DNA from: Geomonas oryzisoli
GTDB taxonomy: Bacteria > Desulfobacterota > Desulfuromonadia > Geobacterales > Geobacteraceae
Length of the DNA: 64,000 nt
Assembly: GCF_018986915.1 (NCBI RefSeq)
Contig: NZ_CP076723.1
Coordinates: 1,645,501 to 1,709,500 of the forward strand
Direction of reading: 5' to 3'
The notes below the pieces were generated by a model. That model was not told where the DNA came from and searched no databases. It was given only the letters and a program-made list of their open reading frames with translations. This document shows positions 41,687 through 50,830 of this stretch, piece by piece. Position numbers and translations under genes: made by a program. Numbering within the stretch: position 1 is the stretch's first letter; each line of letters starts with the position of its first letter.

Positions 41687-42357
41687 TTCACACCCCCCTG
41701 CGCTTCCTTATTGTTGAACTTGTGCTGCTCGTACTCTTCCAGGGCCTCGGTGGAATCGAGCGTGCCGATCTCGTCGATGCCGTCCACGTGCGCGTGGTCG
41801 TGGCGCGGCAGCTCACCGGTGCGCAGGAAGGCGACGCCGACCTGGAGGAAGCGGAAGCACATGAGGTACGAGCCCAGCGGCACCGCGGAATAGATGATCC
41901 AGGTAGGCCACTCGAGGTCGGGGGTGGTGGGGCCTTCGATCAAGTCCGCCACGTTCATGCCGAGTTTGTTGAAGACGGCGTAGTGCATGCCGTTTTCCCA
42001 GACGAACTTGGCGCCCAGCGAGCCGATCAGGCCGGTGAAGAGGGCGCCGCCGAGGATGGCCAAGATGACGGTGACCTTGCGCCAGGAATCGGGGAGGCGG
42101 GTGACCAGGACGTCGACGCCGACGTGGATGCCGCTCCTGACGCCGTAGGCGGCGCCGAACTTCGCCATCCAGACGAACATGTAAATGCAGAGCTCCTGTG
42201 CCCAGCTCATGTTAATGGAAAGCAGCCAGTCCTGCAGCCCGGGAATGGCCAGGCCGGACAGATAGCGATGGCCGACGGCCAGGGCGATGATCACCGTGGC
42301 GGCGCCGATGAGGAAGGTGATGATGATTTCCTCAAGATGGTCAAGATACTTCATCAT
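41683..42357 (-). CDS. dctQ: TRAP transporter small permease DctQ
   Basis: A 224-residue protein with four helices and the DctQ core motif QELCIYMFVWMAKFGAAYGVRSGIHVGVDV reduced to the highly conserved W and GxHI elements. The C-terminal tail (residues 180-224) is long and charged (HDHAHVDGIDEIG). AGGAG precedes ATG 42357; a second ATG is at 42354. It links DctM to the substrate-loaded DctP. Confidence 0.9.
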   Translation of the reverse strand: MMKYLDHLEEIIITFLIGAATVIIALAVGHRYLSGLAIPGLQDWLLSINMSWAQELCIYMFVWMAKFGAAYGVRSGIHVGVDVLVTRLPDSWRKVTVILAILGGALFTGLIGSLGAKFVWENGMHYAVFNKLGMNVADLIEGPTTPDLEWPTWIIYSAVPLGSYLMCFRFLQVGVAFLRTGELPRHDHAHVDGIDEIGTLDSTEALEEYEQHKFNNKEAQGGVK

Positions 42358-42381
42358 GATGGGCTTCTCCTGGAACTCGTT

Positions 42382-42415
42382 GCAACGGCCGCCGCGAAGC
42401 CGCGGCGGCCGTTGC
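42382..42415 (-). other. 15-bp perfect hairpin between dctP and dctQ
   Basis: GCAACGGCCGCCGCG and CGCGGCGGCCGTTGC pair fully around a four-base loop just after the dctP stop, with no T-run. Such a structure can protect the dctP part of the message so that the binding protein is made in excess over the permeases. Confidence 0.75.
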
Positions 42416-42436
42416 ACGTGCCGGCGGTTGGTTGGG

Positions 42437-43447
42437 TCAGTTCGCGTTGTAGCCGGTCGCTGCGTAGACTTCCTTCACGATGTCCGCGCCGATGCGGCTC
42501 ATGTTATCCTTGTGGGCCTTGTCCATCGCCTTCTTCCAGGCGGCACGCTCCTGCGGGGAGAGGGAGACCAGCTGGCTGCGGCCGGACTTCTTGACGGCGG
42601 CAAGCGCCTCGTCGTTGTCCTTCTTGGCCACCTCGTTGGCGTACTTGGTGGCGTCCTTCATGCACCCTTCCAGGGTGGCGCGGATGTCGGCCGGCAGCCC
42701 CTGCCAGAACTTCTTGTTCACGATGACGGCGTAGCCCAGGTACCCGTGGTCGGAGAGGGTGACGTACTTCTGCACCTCGTGCATCTTCTGGGTGTAGAGG
42801 TTGGAGGGGGGATTCTCGGTGCCGTCGACGACGCCGGTCTGCAGCGCCTGGTACACCTCGGAGAAGGCGAGCACCTGCGGGATGGAACCTACCGACCGCA
42901 TCTCGGAGTCGAGCACCTTGGAGGACTGGATGCGCATCTTCTGTCCCCTGAAGTCGGTGATGCTCTTGAGCGGCTTGTTGGCGCTCATCACCTTGAAGCC
43001 GTTATCCCAGTAGGCGAGGCCGAGAATCCCCTTGGGCTCGAGTTTCTTGAGCAGCTTCGCCCCGACCGGCCCCTGGGTCACCTTGTGCAGTTCCTGATAG
43101 TTGTCGAAGATGAAGGGGAGGTCGAACACCTCGAACTCCTTGACCCCGAGGGGGGCGAATTTGGCCAGCGACGGGGCGAGCATCTGCACCGCGCCCAGCT
43201 GCAGCGCCTCCATCTCTTCCTTGTCCTTGTAGAGCTGGCTGTTCGGATAGACCTCCACCTTCACGCGTCCCTTGGTACGCTCCTCGGCCAGTTTCTTGAA
43301 ATAGTCGGCGGCCTGCCCCTTCGGGGTGTGCTGGGCGACGACGTGGCTGAACTTGATCACGATGGGTGCGGGTGCGGCCAATGCGGTCACCGGCAGGGCG
43401 AGGGCTGCGGCCATGGTCAGGCTTTTGAGACAGGCTTTCAGGTTCAT
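42437..43447 (-). CDS. dctP: TRAP transporter substrate-binding protein DctP
   Basis: A 336-residue periplasmic protein. The signal peptide (SLTMAAALALPVTALA) is followed by VIKFSHVVAQHTPKGQAADYF, FRGQKMRIQSSKVLDSEMRSVGS (with the conserved arginine that binds the carboxylate) and TGVVDGTENPPSNLY. It binds C4-dicarboxylates such as fumarate or malate and hands them to DctQM. AAGGAGGAGT precedes ATG 43447. It is first in the operon, driven by a sigma-54-type promoter. Confidence 0.93.
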   Translation of the reverse strand: MNLKACLKSLTMAAALALPVTALAAPAPIVIKFSHVVAQHTPKGQAADYFKKLAEERTKGRVKVEVYPNSQLYKDKEEMEALQLGAVQMLAPSLAKFAPLGVKEFEVFDLPFIFDNYQELHKVTQGPVGAKLLKKLEPKGILGLAYWDNGFKVMSANKPLKSITDFRGQKMRIQSSKVLDSEMRSVGSIPQVLAFSEVYQALQTGVVDGTENPPSNLYTQKMHEVQKYVTLSDHGYLGYAVIVNKKFWQGLPADIRATLEGCMKDATKYANEVAKKDNDEALAAVKKSGRSQLVSLSPQERAAWKKAMDKAHKDNMSRIGADIVKEVYAATGYNAN

Positions 43448-43560
43448 ACGGTACTCCTCCTTGGGATGTTTGTTGCGGTTGTAAGCAATGTTTAATTAGT
43501 CGTGAGCCTTGGTGCTGTCGCGTGGTACGGTGTGGTACGTATACGATACATCGTTCTGTT

Positions 43561-43575
43561 GCAACTGCGGTGCCA
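43561..43575 (-). promoter_or_regulatory. Sigma-54 promoter of dctPQM
   Basis: Minus strand TGGCACCGCAGTTGC: an exact -24 (TGGCAC) and -12 (TTGC) with five bases between, 114 bases upstream of dctP. It is also flanked by a 10-bp inverted repeat TTGCAACTGC/GCAGTTGCAA (43559-43568, 43583-43592). Confidence 0.85.
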
Positions 43576-43647
43576 CATAGCGGCAGTTGCAAGTTGCCGT
43601 TTTGCCGATGTCAGTCCCAACAGAATAATGGTTGAAAGAGAAGGTGG

Positions 43648-43685
43648 TGGCTGAAATCCGCCACTGCGATGGCGGATATCTGCCA
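43648..43685 (-). promoter_or_regulatory. Two upstream activator palindromes
   Basis: TGGCTGAAATCCGCCA (43648-43663) and TGGCGGATATCTGCCA (43670-43685) share TGGC-GA-ATC-GCCA, with centres 22 bases (two helical turns) apart and about 105-130 bases upstream of the expected start site, as expected for DctD-type enhancer sites. The rest of 43448-43855 has no gene. Confidence 0.75.
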
Positions 43686-43813
43686 AGCCGAGGGGCACGG
43701 CGGAGATTAGAAAGCGGCCGGGAGGAGAAGGGAACTGTGAAGAGAAGGTTGGGGTTGGCTAATCCTGAAGTGTGAATGCGATGGGAGCGATGCAAGTGGT
43801 GCAGGGGGAGAGG

Positions 43814-43842
43814 GCGACCGCCGCGGGGTGGGCGGCGGTCGC
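43814..43842 (-). other. GC-rich hairpin after dctD
   Basis: GCGACCGCCGC and GCGGCGGTCGC pair perfectly around a seven-base loop, 14 bases past the regulator stop on the minus strand. There is no T-run but a C/T-rich tract follows. Confidence 0.55.
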
Positions 43843-43855
43843 CGATGGAAATGAG

Positions 43856-45226
43856 CTAGAGTCCGTATTTGTCCATCTTGTAGCGCAGGGTGCCGCGCGG
43901 GATCTTCAGGCTGGCGGCGGTCTGCAATACGTTGCCGCCACTTTTTTTCAGCGCCCGCTCGATGAGAGACCTTTCGATGCTGCAGATGGCTTCTTCGAGC
44001 CCGAGACCCTCCGGGACGGCTATGGCGTTGACGCCGCCCGCCGCGATCCCTTCGCCGCTGCTTCTGATTTCCTGTGGCAGATGCTCCGGGAGAAGGGTGG
44101 GGCCGCTGCGCATGATGCAGATGCGCTCGATGACGTTTCTCAGCTCCCTCACGTTCCCAGGCCAGGCGTACTGGGCCATGAGCCGCTCCGCCTCGGGGGA
44201 GACGTCGCGGAACTGACGACCGAAGGAACGGCTGAAGCTGTCCAGGAAATAGGCGGCCAGCGCGGCGATGTCGGCTGTCCGCTCCCTCAGGGGCGGGATG
44301 TGGATCGGGAACACGTTGAGCCGGTAGAATAGGTCCTCCCGGAAGCTCTTCTCGGCTATGCGCTGCAGCAGGTCGCGGTTGGTGGCGGCCACCACCCTGA
44401 CGTCTATGTCGATGTCCTTCACCGCGCCGACCCTGCGGATGGTCTTCTCCTGCAATACCCGCAACAGCTTCGCCTGCATGGCCATGTCCATCTCCCCGAT
44501 CTCGTCGAGGAAGATGGTGCCGTGGTGGGCCTCCTCGAAAAGCCCCTTCTTCCTGGCGGCGGCCCCGGTGAAGGATCCTTTCTCGTGGCCGAACAGTTCG
44601 CTTTCCAGTAGCGACGCCGGAATGGAGGCGCAGTTGATGGCGACGAAGGAGCCGTCCCTGCGCTCGGAGAGGTCGTGGATGGCACGGGCCACGAGCTCCT
44701 TTCCGGTGCCCGATTCTCCGGTGATGAGTACGGTCGAGGGGATGCGGGCGATCTCGCGTACCTGGGCCACCACCTCGTTGAAGGCGTCACTTTTACCGAT
44801 GATGGGGGAGGGGCCGGGGAGGGAGCCGTCGCCGTGCCTCAGTTTTCTCACCTCGCGCTTGAGGGTCTGGGTCTTCAGGGCGAGCTTCACGATCAGCCTG
44901 AGGGCGTCGGCCTTGAACGGCTTTTTCATGTAATGAAAGGCACCCAGTTTCAGCGATTCCACGGCACTTTCCACCGATCCGTACCCGGTGATGATGATCA
45001 CCAGCAGTTCCGGGTCGATCTCCTTCAACCGCTTCAGCACGTCGATACCGTCTTCGGTACCGAGGTTCAGGTCCAGCAGGGCGAGGTCGATCTCCTCCGA
45101 GGCGACCAGGTCGCGCGCCTGCTGCCCGGATGCGGCCGCAAGGACCTCGAACCCCTCGCTGGAGAGGATGCGCTGCACGTTTTCGCAGATGAAGGCTTCG
45201 TCGTCTATGATCAGTATCTTTTCCAT
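43856..45226 (-). CDS. dctD: Sigma-54-dependent response regulator, DctD-like
   Basis: A 456-residue NtrC-family activator. The receiver (1-120) has IIDDEAF, phosphoacceptor in LLDLNLG and MKKPFKADAL. The AAA+ domain (about 145-380) has GESGTGKE (Walker A), the GAFTGA-equivalent GSFTGAAARKKG that contacts sigma-54 and FLDEIGEM. The C-terminal Fis-type HTH has NVLQTAASLKIPRGTLRYKM. It should activate the dctPQM promoter at 43561 from the two palindromes. The start at 45226 follows AAAAGGA. It is the partner of the kinase gene upstream. Confidence 0.93.
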   Translation of the reverse strand: MEKILIIDDEAFICENVQRILSSEGFEVLAAASGQQARDLVASEEIDLALLDLNLGTEDGIDVLKRLKEIDPELLVIIITGYGSVESAVESLKLGAFHYMKKPFKADALRLIVKLALKTQTLKREVRKLRHGDGSLPGPSPIIGKSDAFNEVVAQVREIARIPSTVLITGESGTGKELVARAIHDLSERRDGSFVAINCASIPASLLESELFGHEKGSFTGAAARKKGLFEEAHHGTIFLDEIGEMDMAMQAKLLRVLQEKTIRRVGAVKDIDIDVRVVAATNRDLLQRIAEKSFREDLFYRLNVFPIHIPPLRERTADIAALAAYFLDSFSRSFGRQFRDVSPEAERLMAQYAWPGNVRELRNVIERICIMRSGPTLLPEHLPQEIRSSGEGIAAGGVNAIAVPEGLGLEEAICSIERSLIERALKKSGGNVLQTAASLKIPRGTLRYKMDKYGL

Positions 45227-45260
45227 ACGTTCCTTTTGCTGAGCTGGGTGGAGAACCCCT

Positions 45261-45297
45261 AAGGGGACAGGCACCTGGCGGAGCCAGTCCCCTTCTT
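45261..45297 (+). repeat. Dispersed hairpin repeat between dctB and dctD
   Basis: AAGGGGACAGGCACCTGGCG followed by GAGCCAGTCCCCTTCTT: arms GGGGAC/GTCCCC with GGC/GCC inside. Same family as the elements at 21432 and 51743-51848. Confidence 0.7.
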
Positions 45298-45300
45298 TGA

Positions 45301-47814
45301 CTAGGGGCCACCCAGCGGCAGTTCTACGGTGAAACGGGTTCCCTCGCCCGGCGCGCTCTCCACCTGGACCCTCCCTTTGTGTTCCTCGACGATGCGCTGG
45401 GTGATGGAGAGTCCGAGACCGGTGCCGGCCCCCTTCCTGGTGAAGAAGGGCTCGAAGATCAGGGGAAGATCCGCCGCGGCGATGCCGGGGCCGTCGTCGC
45501 TGATGTCGATCACCGCATACCCCTCACGCAGCGAGGTGGCGATGCTGATGTGCCCCCCGCCGGGGAGGGCCTGCTGAGCGTTCTTGATGATGTTGAGCAC
45601 CGCCTGCTTGATCTTCTCCGGGTCGAACCGGAAGGGGGGGACGTCACCTTCTTCGACGGTCAGTCGCACCTGCTGCTTCTCGCACGGGCGCCTGAGCAGA
45701 AGCACCGTGTCGTTCACCAGCCGGTTAAGGTCGCACTCCCTGAACTCGGCGCGCACCGGGGACGAATAGTTCAACAGGGCGTTGACCAGTTTTTCCACGC
45801 GCTCGATCTCGGCCAGGGCCTTCTTGATCAGCTCCCTGTCGGCGCTGTTGGAGGCCGCCTGGTCGTGCAGGTCATCCAAAAGGAGCGAGATGCCGGTGAG
45901 CGGGTTTCTCACCTCGTGCGCGATCCCCGCCGACAGTTTTCCCAGCGAGGCGAGCCGGTCCAGGCGCATCATCTCCTCGTGCAGGTTCTCGCGCTCGGTC
46001 TCGTTTCTGAGCGTGACGGTGAGCCCGTGCTCGGAGTCGTGGCCTATGGGGAAGAAGCCGACGTCGAAATGGGTCCTGCCCGGCTCGAGGTCGAAGCGGA
46101 AGGTCTCCCTGCCGTACCCCGCGTGGCCGGCGAAGACGGCGGCGATGCGTTCGCTCAACCCCTCCCAGTCCCGGAAGATCTCGCGGTAGTGTGTCCCTTC
46201 GGATACGTCCTCGCCCAGAAAGAGCCTGCCGGTGCGGTTGATGGAGGTGAGAAAGCCGTGCGGGGAGAAGGTGACGATGCCGCTGGAGATACTCTCCAAG
46301 ACGCTCGCCTTGAAGTTGCGTTCGTCCATGATCTCCAGCCGCGACTGCTTCAACTCCTCCAGGGTGGAGAGCAGGCTCTGCTTGCGGCGATCCAGTTCGT
46401 CGGCCATGTTGTTGAAGGTCTGGGCCAGCACGCCGACCTCATCGGCCGAATTGACCGCCACCCTCTCGGCGAAGTCGTCGGCGGCGAGTTTGCCTGCGTT
46501 CTCGGTCAACTGGCGCAGCGGAACGCTGATGCCGCGGGAGAGGAGCCAGGCGGAGAGTGCGGAGACGAGCGCGGTGAGGAGGATGATGACGGCGCTGGTG
46601 CGGCGGTGCTCGCCTAGCTGTTTGGCGATGAGCCTCCCACCCTTGCGCGACGCCTCGTGGAAGCGGTCCACCTGGAAGCCGATGGTGACACCGCCGAAAA
46701 CGCCGTGTTTGGCGTAGTCGCCGGTATCGTAAAAGATGGGGGCGAAGGCCATGATCTTCTTGGCTCCGCCGACGTTGGTGATGTCGACGTATCCCTCCTG
46801 TTTGGCGCGCACGGCGGCCGCCACTTTCGGGTAGCCCGGATGGACGAAGCCGGCGTAGTCGAGGTTGAAGGGGATGCGGCCGCTCTCTATGTCGGCCTTG
46901 GTGGAGCGGGCGGTGTAGGGAGGTACCGGGTTGCCGGCGGGGTCCACGCCGCGGATATCCCAGAACTTGGGATGGGTGATGATCCACCCCTCGTCGTCGA
47001 AGAGAAAGGCGTAGTTGCCGCTTTGATAGGAAGGAAAGAGCGAGGAGGCGTTCTTGCCCGGGTCGATGTGCTGGGTGAACTCCATCAGGTGCCGGTGGTC
47101 CAGGGAGAGGAGCACCATGCCGTCGAAGGCCCCGCGCTCGTCGAAGATGGGCGCGCCGAAGCGGATCACCCCCTGGTACATCTTGCCGTCGTAGGCGCTC
47201 TCCGGGTCGGGGGCGCCGGCCAGCTGTTCCTGTTTGCCGACGTGGAACCCGGTCAGGTGGGAGACGTAGATCTCGCCCGGCTTGAGGGCGCGCACCTTTT
47301 CGAAGTAGGTCTCGCTCTTGAACTCGGTGTTGGCGGGGATGGAGACATCGGCCAGCTCGCTTTCCGGGAGGAAGCGGCCGTTGCGGATCACCACCCGCTC
47401 CCGGCCCTTTCTGTCGATGAGGGCGATGGAGCGGTAGATGGGGAGGAACTCGTGGGTCCCCTGGGATGCGGTGGCTCCACCGCCGCGCTGCCACACCTCG
47501 GAGAGCCGGGTCCGGTAGAAGTCGAACAGGGCGGAACGGGAGAGGGGAGAACGGGAGAGAAAGAGGAGGTCGCACTCGCACTGGTGCAGGAAGTCCTTGA
47601 TGTTTTCAGCCAGGTCGCGCGCCTTCATCTGCAGCGATTGGACCGCCTGGCTGTCGTCGGAATCGCTGATCTCGGCGGAAAGCCTGGCGCTGGTGGACTG
47701 CAGGTTGGCCAAAAGGACCGTGGAGGAGACCAGCAGCGGCAGCAGGGAGAGCAGCAGCGTGATGACCAGGATCTTTTTGAAGATGGTGAATCGTGGCAAA
47801 GGGCTCCCCCGCAT
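45301..47814 (-). CDS. dctB: DctB-like sensor histidine kinase
   Basis: An 837-residue membrane kinase. Helix 1 is at about 14-36; a periplasmic double Cache region spans about 40-395; helix 2 is at about 400-425, followed by HAMP, coiled coil, a PAS domain (about 500-600), the H box LSAGIAHEVRNPLTGISLLLD read as HEVRNPL, N box KQAVLNIIKNAQQAL, G1 DDGPGI, F FEPFFTRK and G2 GTGLGLSI. The large Cache region fits binding of dicarboxylates. It lies 74 bases upstream of dctD on the same strand. Confidence 0.9.
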   Translation of the reverse strand: MRGSPLPRFTIFKKILVITLLLSLLPLLVSSTVLLANLQSTSARLSAEISDSDDSQAVQSLQMKARDLAENIKDFLHQCECDLLFLSRSPLSRSALFDFYRTRLSEVWQRGGGATASQGTHEFLPIYRSIALIDRKGRERVVIRNGRFLPESELADVSIPANTEFKSETYFEKVRALKPGEIYVSHLTGFHVGKQEQLAGAPDPESAYDGKMYQGVIRFGAPIFDERGAFDGMVLLSLDHRHLMEFTQHIDPGKNASSLFPSYQSGNYAFLFDDEGWIITHPKFWDIRGVDPAGNPVPPYTARSTKADIESGRIPFNLDYAGFVHPGYPKVAAAVRAKQEGYVDITNVGGAKKIMAFAPIFYDTGDYAKHGVFGGVTIGFQVDRFHEASRKGGRLIAKQLGEHRRTSAVIILLTALVSALSAWLLSRGISVPLRQLTENAGKLAADDFAERVAVNSADEVGVLAQTFNNMADELDRRKQSLLSTLEELKQSRLEIMDERNFKASVLESISSGIVTFSPHGFLTSINRTGRLFLGEDVSEGTHYREIFRDWEGLSERIAAVFAGHAGYGRETFRFDLEPGRTHFDVGFFPIGHDSEHGLTVTLRNETERENLHEEMMRLDRLASLGKLSAGIAHEVRNPLTGISLLLDDLHDQAASNSADRELIKKALAEIERVEKLVNALLNYSSPVRAEFRECDLNRLVNDTVLLLRRPCEKQQVRLTVEEGDVPPFRFDPEKIKQAVLNIIKNAQQALPGGGHISIATSLREGYAVIDISDDGPGIAAADLPLIFEPFFTRKGAGTGLGLSITQRIVEEHKGRVQVESAPGEGTRFTVELPLGGP

Positions 47815-47896
47815 GGTAGTGAGGTTCGCAGGTTAGCACAAAACGGCCGGCCGGAACAGCGTTCCTTTGCGCCGCTGCGGCCGGGGGTCTTTTGTG

Positions 47897-47925
47897 TTGA
47901 CTTGACTGCGGGGGTGCATTAAAAG
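47897..47925 (+). promoter_or_regulatory. Promoter of the UbiD-family gene
   Basis: TTGACT (47897-47902), 17-base spacer, TAAAAG (47920-47925), 38 bases before the start codon. Confidence 0.5.
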
Positions 47926-47962
47926 TAATGCGGTAATCAGGCTGACCTTGGCGGAGGATTTG

Positions 47963-49804
47963 TTGGGATATAAAGACCTTGCATCTTGCGTGGCCGACCT
48001 GGAGCGTACCGGCGCCCTGGTCAGGATCGATTGTGAAGTATCCGCGGAGCTCGAGATCGGCTCGATCCAGCGCCGGGTGTACCAGGCGGGAGGGCCGGCC
48101 CTCCTCTTCACCAGGGTCAAGGGAAGCTCCTTTCCCATGCTCGGCAACCTGTTCGGCACCCTGGAGCGGACCAGGTACATCTTCCGGGACACCCTGAAAG
48201 CGGTGGAGCGCCTGGTGAAGCTCAAGGTGGACCCGCGCTGCGCGCTCAGGGAGCCGGGTACCGTGCTCGGTGCCGTCCCGGCCGCCTGGCACCTGCTCCC
48301 CAAGAGCGTTAGCGACGGTCCCATCCTGGCCAACCGCACCACCATCGACCAACTCCCGCAGCTGAAGTCCTGGCCCGATGACGGCGGCGCTTTCATCACC
48401 CTGCCCCAGGTATATTCCGAGAGCCCGGCGCAGCCCGGCGTGCGCCATTCCAACCTGGGGATGTACCGGGTCCAGCTCTCCGGCGGGGAGTACCGGGTGA
48501 ACCAGGAGATCGGGCTGCACTACCAGATCCACCGCGGCATCGGCTTCCACCACGCCGAGGCGATCGAGAAGGGGGTGCCGCTGCGGGTCAACATCTTCGT
48601 GGGGGGCGCCCCCTCGATGACCGTTGCCGCCGTCATGCCGCTTCCCGAGGGGATGCCCGAGCTCTCTTTCGCGGGACTTCTGGCGGGACACCGTATCGAG
48701 ATTGTGCAGCGTCCCGGCGCGCTTCCCATCCCGGCCCAGGCCGACTTCTGCATAACGGGCGTGATCGACCCGGACAAGACCCTGCCCGAGGGGCCTTTCG
48801 GCGACCACTTCGGCTACTACAGCCTGGCCCACCATTTTCCCGTGCTTCGGGTCGAGGAGGTCTTCCACCGCGACGGCGCCATCTGGCCCTTCACCACGGT
48901 GGGGCGCCCGCCCCAGGAGGACACTTCCTTCGGCGCCTTCATCCACGAACTGACCGGGCCGCTGATCCCGACCGTGATCCCGGGGGTGAAGGCGGTGCAC
49001 GCAGTGGACGCGGCCGGGGTGCATCCGCTTCTGTTCGCCGTGGGGAGCGAGCGTTACGTCCCCTACGGGGAGCGGCGTACCCCGCAGGAACTCTTGACCA
49101 TCGCCAACGCAGTGCTGGGGCAGGGACAGCTCTCCCTGGCCAAGTACCTGATGATCGCCGCGTACGAGGATGCGCCGCGGCTGGACATCCACGACATACC
49201 GGCCTTCCTCGGGCACGTGCTGGAACGGATCGACCTTACCCGCGACCTCCATTTCCAGACCGCCACCACCATGGACACCCTGGACTACTCCGGCTCGGGG
49301 CTCAACAGCGGGTCCAAGGTGGTCTTCGCCGCCATCGGGGAAAAACGGCGCACCCTGGGGACCGAGTTCCCCGCGGCGCTGAGGCTCGCCCCCGGCTTCT
49401 CGGAGCCCGCCCTGTGCCTCCCGGGGGTGATCGCCGTCAGCGGCCCCGCCTGCCGCACCCCGAAGGGGGAGGCGGACGCACAGGTGGAGTCCCTGTGCCG
49501 CGCGCTCGAAGGGGTGGAGGGGATGGATGCCTTCCCGTTGATCGTGGTCTGCGACGACAGCCGCTTCACCGCGGCGCAGTTGAACAACTTCCTCTGGGTC
49601 ACCTTCACCCGCTCCGATCCGGCCGCCGACATCTACGGCGTTGGGGCCGCCACGCACTGCAAGCAGTGGGGCTGCAGCGGTCCCCTGGTCATCGACGCCA
49701 GGGTGAAGCCGCACCACGCGCCGCCCTTGATCGAGGACCCCGCCGTGGAGAAGAGGGTGGACGAGCTCGCCGCGCCGGGCGGGCCGCTGCATGGATTGTA
49801 TTAA
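47963..49804 (+). CDS. UbiD-family decarboxylase
   Basis: A 613-residue protein of the UbiD family of prenylated-FMN decarboxylases. HSNLGMYRVQL is the cofactor/metal region, and PEGPFGDHFGYY and the E-x-R-type site lie in the middle. The C-terminal third (EGVEGMDAFPLIVVCDD, CKQWGCSGPLVID) resembles longer menaquinone-pathway members. Substrate not determined: menaquinone intermediate or another aromatic acid. GCGGAGGA places the start at TTG 47963; TTG 47948 would put the ribosome-binding site inside the gene. The prenyl transferase (UbiX) is not in the window. Confidence 0.85.
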   Translation: MGYKDLASCVADLERTGALVRIDCEVSAELEIGSIQRRVYQAGGPALLFTRVKGSSFPMLGNLFGTLERTRYIFRDTLKAVERLVKLKVDPRCALREPGTVLGAVPAAWHLLPKSVSDGPILANRTTIDQLPQLKSWPDDGGAFITLPQVYSESPAQPGVRHSNLGMYRVQLSGGEYRVNQEIGLHYQIHRGIGFHHAEAIEKGVPLRVNIFVGGAPSMTVAAVMPLPEGMPELSFAGLLAGHRIEIVQRPGALPIPAQADFCITGVIDPDKTLPEGPFGDHFGYYSLAHHFPVLRVEEVFHRDGAIWPFTTVGRPPQEDTSFGAFIHELTGPLIPTVIPGVKAVHAVDAAGVHPLLFAVGSERYVPYGERRTPQELLTIANAVLGQGQLSLAKYLMIAAYEDAPRLDIHDIPAFLGHVLERIDLTRDLHFQTATTMDTLDYSGSGLNSGSKVVFAAIGEKRRTLGTEFPAALRLAPGFSEPALCLPGVIAVSGPACRTPKGEADAQVESLCRALEGVEGMDAFPLIVVCDDSRFTAAQLNNFLWVTFTRSDPAADIYGVGAATHCKQWGCSGPLVIDARVKPHHAPPLIEDPAVEKRVDELAAPGGPLHGLY

Positions 49805-49805
49805 C

Positions 49806-50000
49806 CCCAAAAGCTTTAACGCAAAGACGCCAAGGCGCTAAGACGCAAAGAACAAAATAAATACTGGGAACTGCAAAAGGCTTTTATTTAACCTAAAAAC
49901 GCAAGGCCGCAAAGAGAAGAACAATTCAAAAGCTTTGGGGGGTACCCTAATGCTTGTCTTCGCGCCTCTGCGGCTCCGCGCCTTTGCGTTAGGTCATTTT
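49806..50000 (+). repeat. CGCAAAG-type intergenic repeat element
   Basis: AACGCAAAGACGCCAAGGCG and AAAACGCAAGGCCGCAAAG repeat on the left, and CGCGCCTCTGCGGCTCCGCG with CTTTGCGTTA on the right in inverted orientation, about 190 bases overall. It belongs to the same family as the pair at 21480-21756. No gene in the 226-base gap before tlyA. Confidence 0.7.
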
Positions 50001-50030
50001 GCTTTTGGTTTTTGGGGTACTGGAGAGAAG

Positions 50031-50792
50031 GTGGCGAAGGAAAGACTCGACAAGCTGGTCATGGAACGGGGGCTCGCGCCCTCGCGGGAAAGGGCCAAGG
50101 CACTGATCATGGCGGGACAGGTGGTGGTGGACGACCACCTGGCGGACAAGGCGGGACTCATGGTGCCGTTGGAGGCGGAGATCCGCCTGAAGGGGGAACC
50201 GCTCCCCTACGTGAGCCGCGGCGGCCTGAAGCTCGCCAAGGGGCTGGACCACTTCGCCATACAGGTAGAGGGCCTCTGCGCGGTCGACGTCGGCGCTTCC
50301 ACCGGCGGGTTCACCGACTGCCTCCTGCAACGCGGCGCCCGCAGGGTCTATGCCGTCGATGTCGGCTACGGCCAACTCGCCTGGAAACTGCGCGAGGACC
50401 CGCGGGTGGTGAACCTGGAAAAAACCAACATCCGCCACCTGGAATCGCTCCCGGAGGCCCCCGACCTCGCGGTGATCGACGCCTCCTTCATCTCGCTCGA
50501 CAAGGTGCTCCCCCCGACGCTGCGCCTGATCAGGGAAGACGCCACCATCGTGGCGCTGATCAAGCCGCAGTTCGAGGTGGGACGCGGACAGGTGGGGAAG
50601 GGGGGCGTGGTCAGGGACGAAAAGAAACACCTGGAGGTCGTGGAGAACGTGACCGAACTGGCCAAGGGACTGGGACTCCTGGTGCTGGACGTCTGCGAGT
50701 CCCCCATCCTGGGCCCCAAGGGGAACAAGGAGTTCCTGATCCACCTGCAAAAGCATCCAGGGGGCACGTCGCAGCCCCTGGCCGAGGTTTGA
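50031..50792 (+). CDS. tlyA: TlyA-family rRNA 2'-O-methyltransferase
   Basis: A 253-residue protein. The N-terminal S4 domain ([27 protein letters not shown]) binds RNA; the FtsJ-like domain has [19 protein letters not shown] (SAM motif I) and [14 protein letters not shown]. TlyA methylates 16S and 23S rRNA cytidines and is tied to capreomycin sensitivity in mycobacteria. GTG 50031 follows GGAGAGAAG. It lies 38 bases before the HIT gene. Confidence 0.9.
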   Translation: MAKERLDKLVMERGLAPSRERAKALIMAGQVVVDDHLADKAGLMVPLEAEIRLKGEPLPYVSRGGLKLAKGLDHFAIQVEGLCAVDVGASTGGFTDCLLQRGARRVYAVDVGYGQLAWKLREDPRVVNLEKTNIRHLESLPEAPDLAVIDASFISLDKVLPPTLRLIREDATIVALIKPQFEVGRGQVGKGGVVRDEKKHLEVVENVTELAKGLGLLVLDVCESPILGPKGNKEFLIHLQKHPGGTSQPLAEV

Positions 50793-50830
50793 GCAAAACT
50801 CGAACCTTTACTTTGAAACTGGAGGAAATC

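Noticed and set aside
47948..47962. TTG at 47948 as start of the UbiD-family gene
   Set aside because: The GCGGAGGA ribosome-binding site would lie inside the gene; TTG 47963 has proper spacing.
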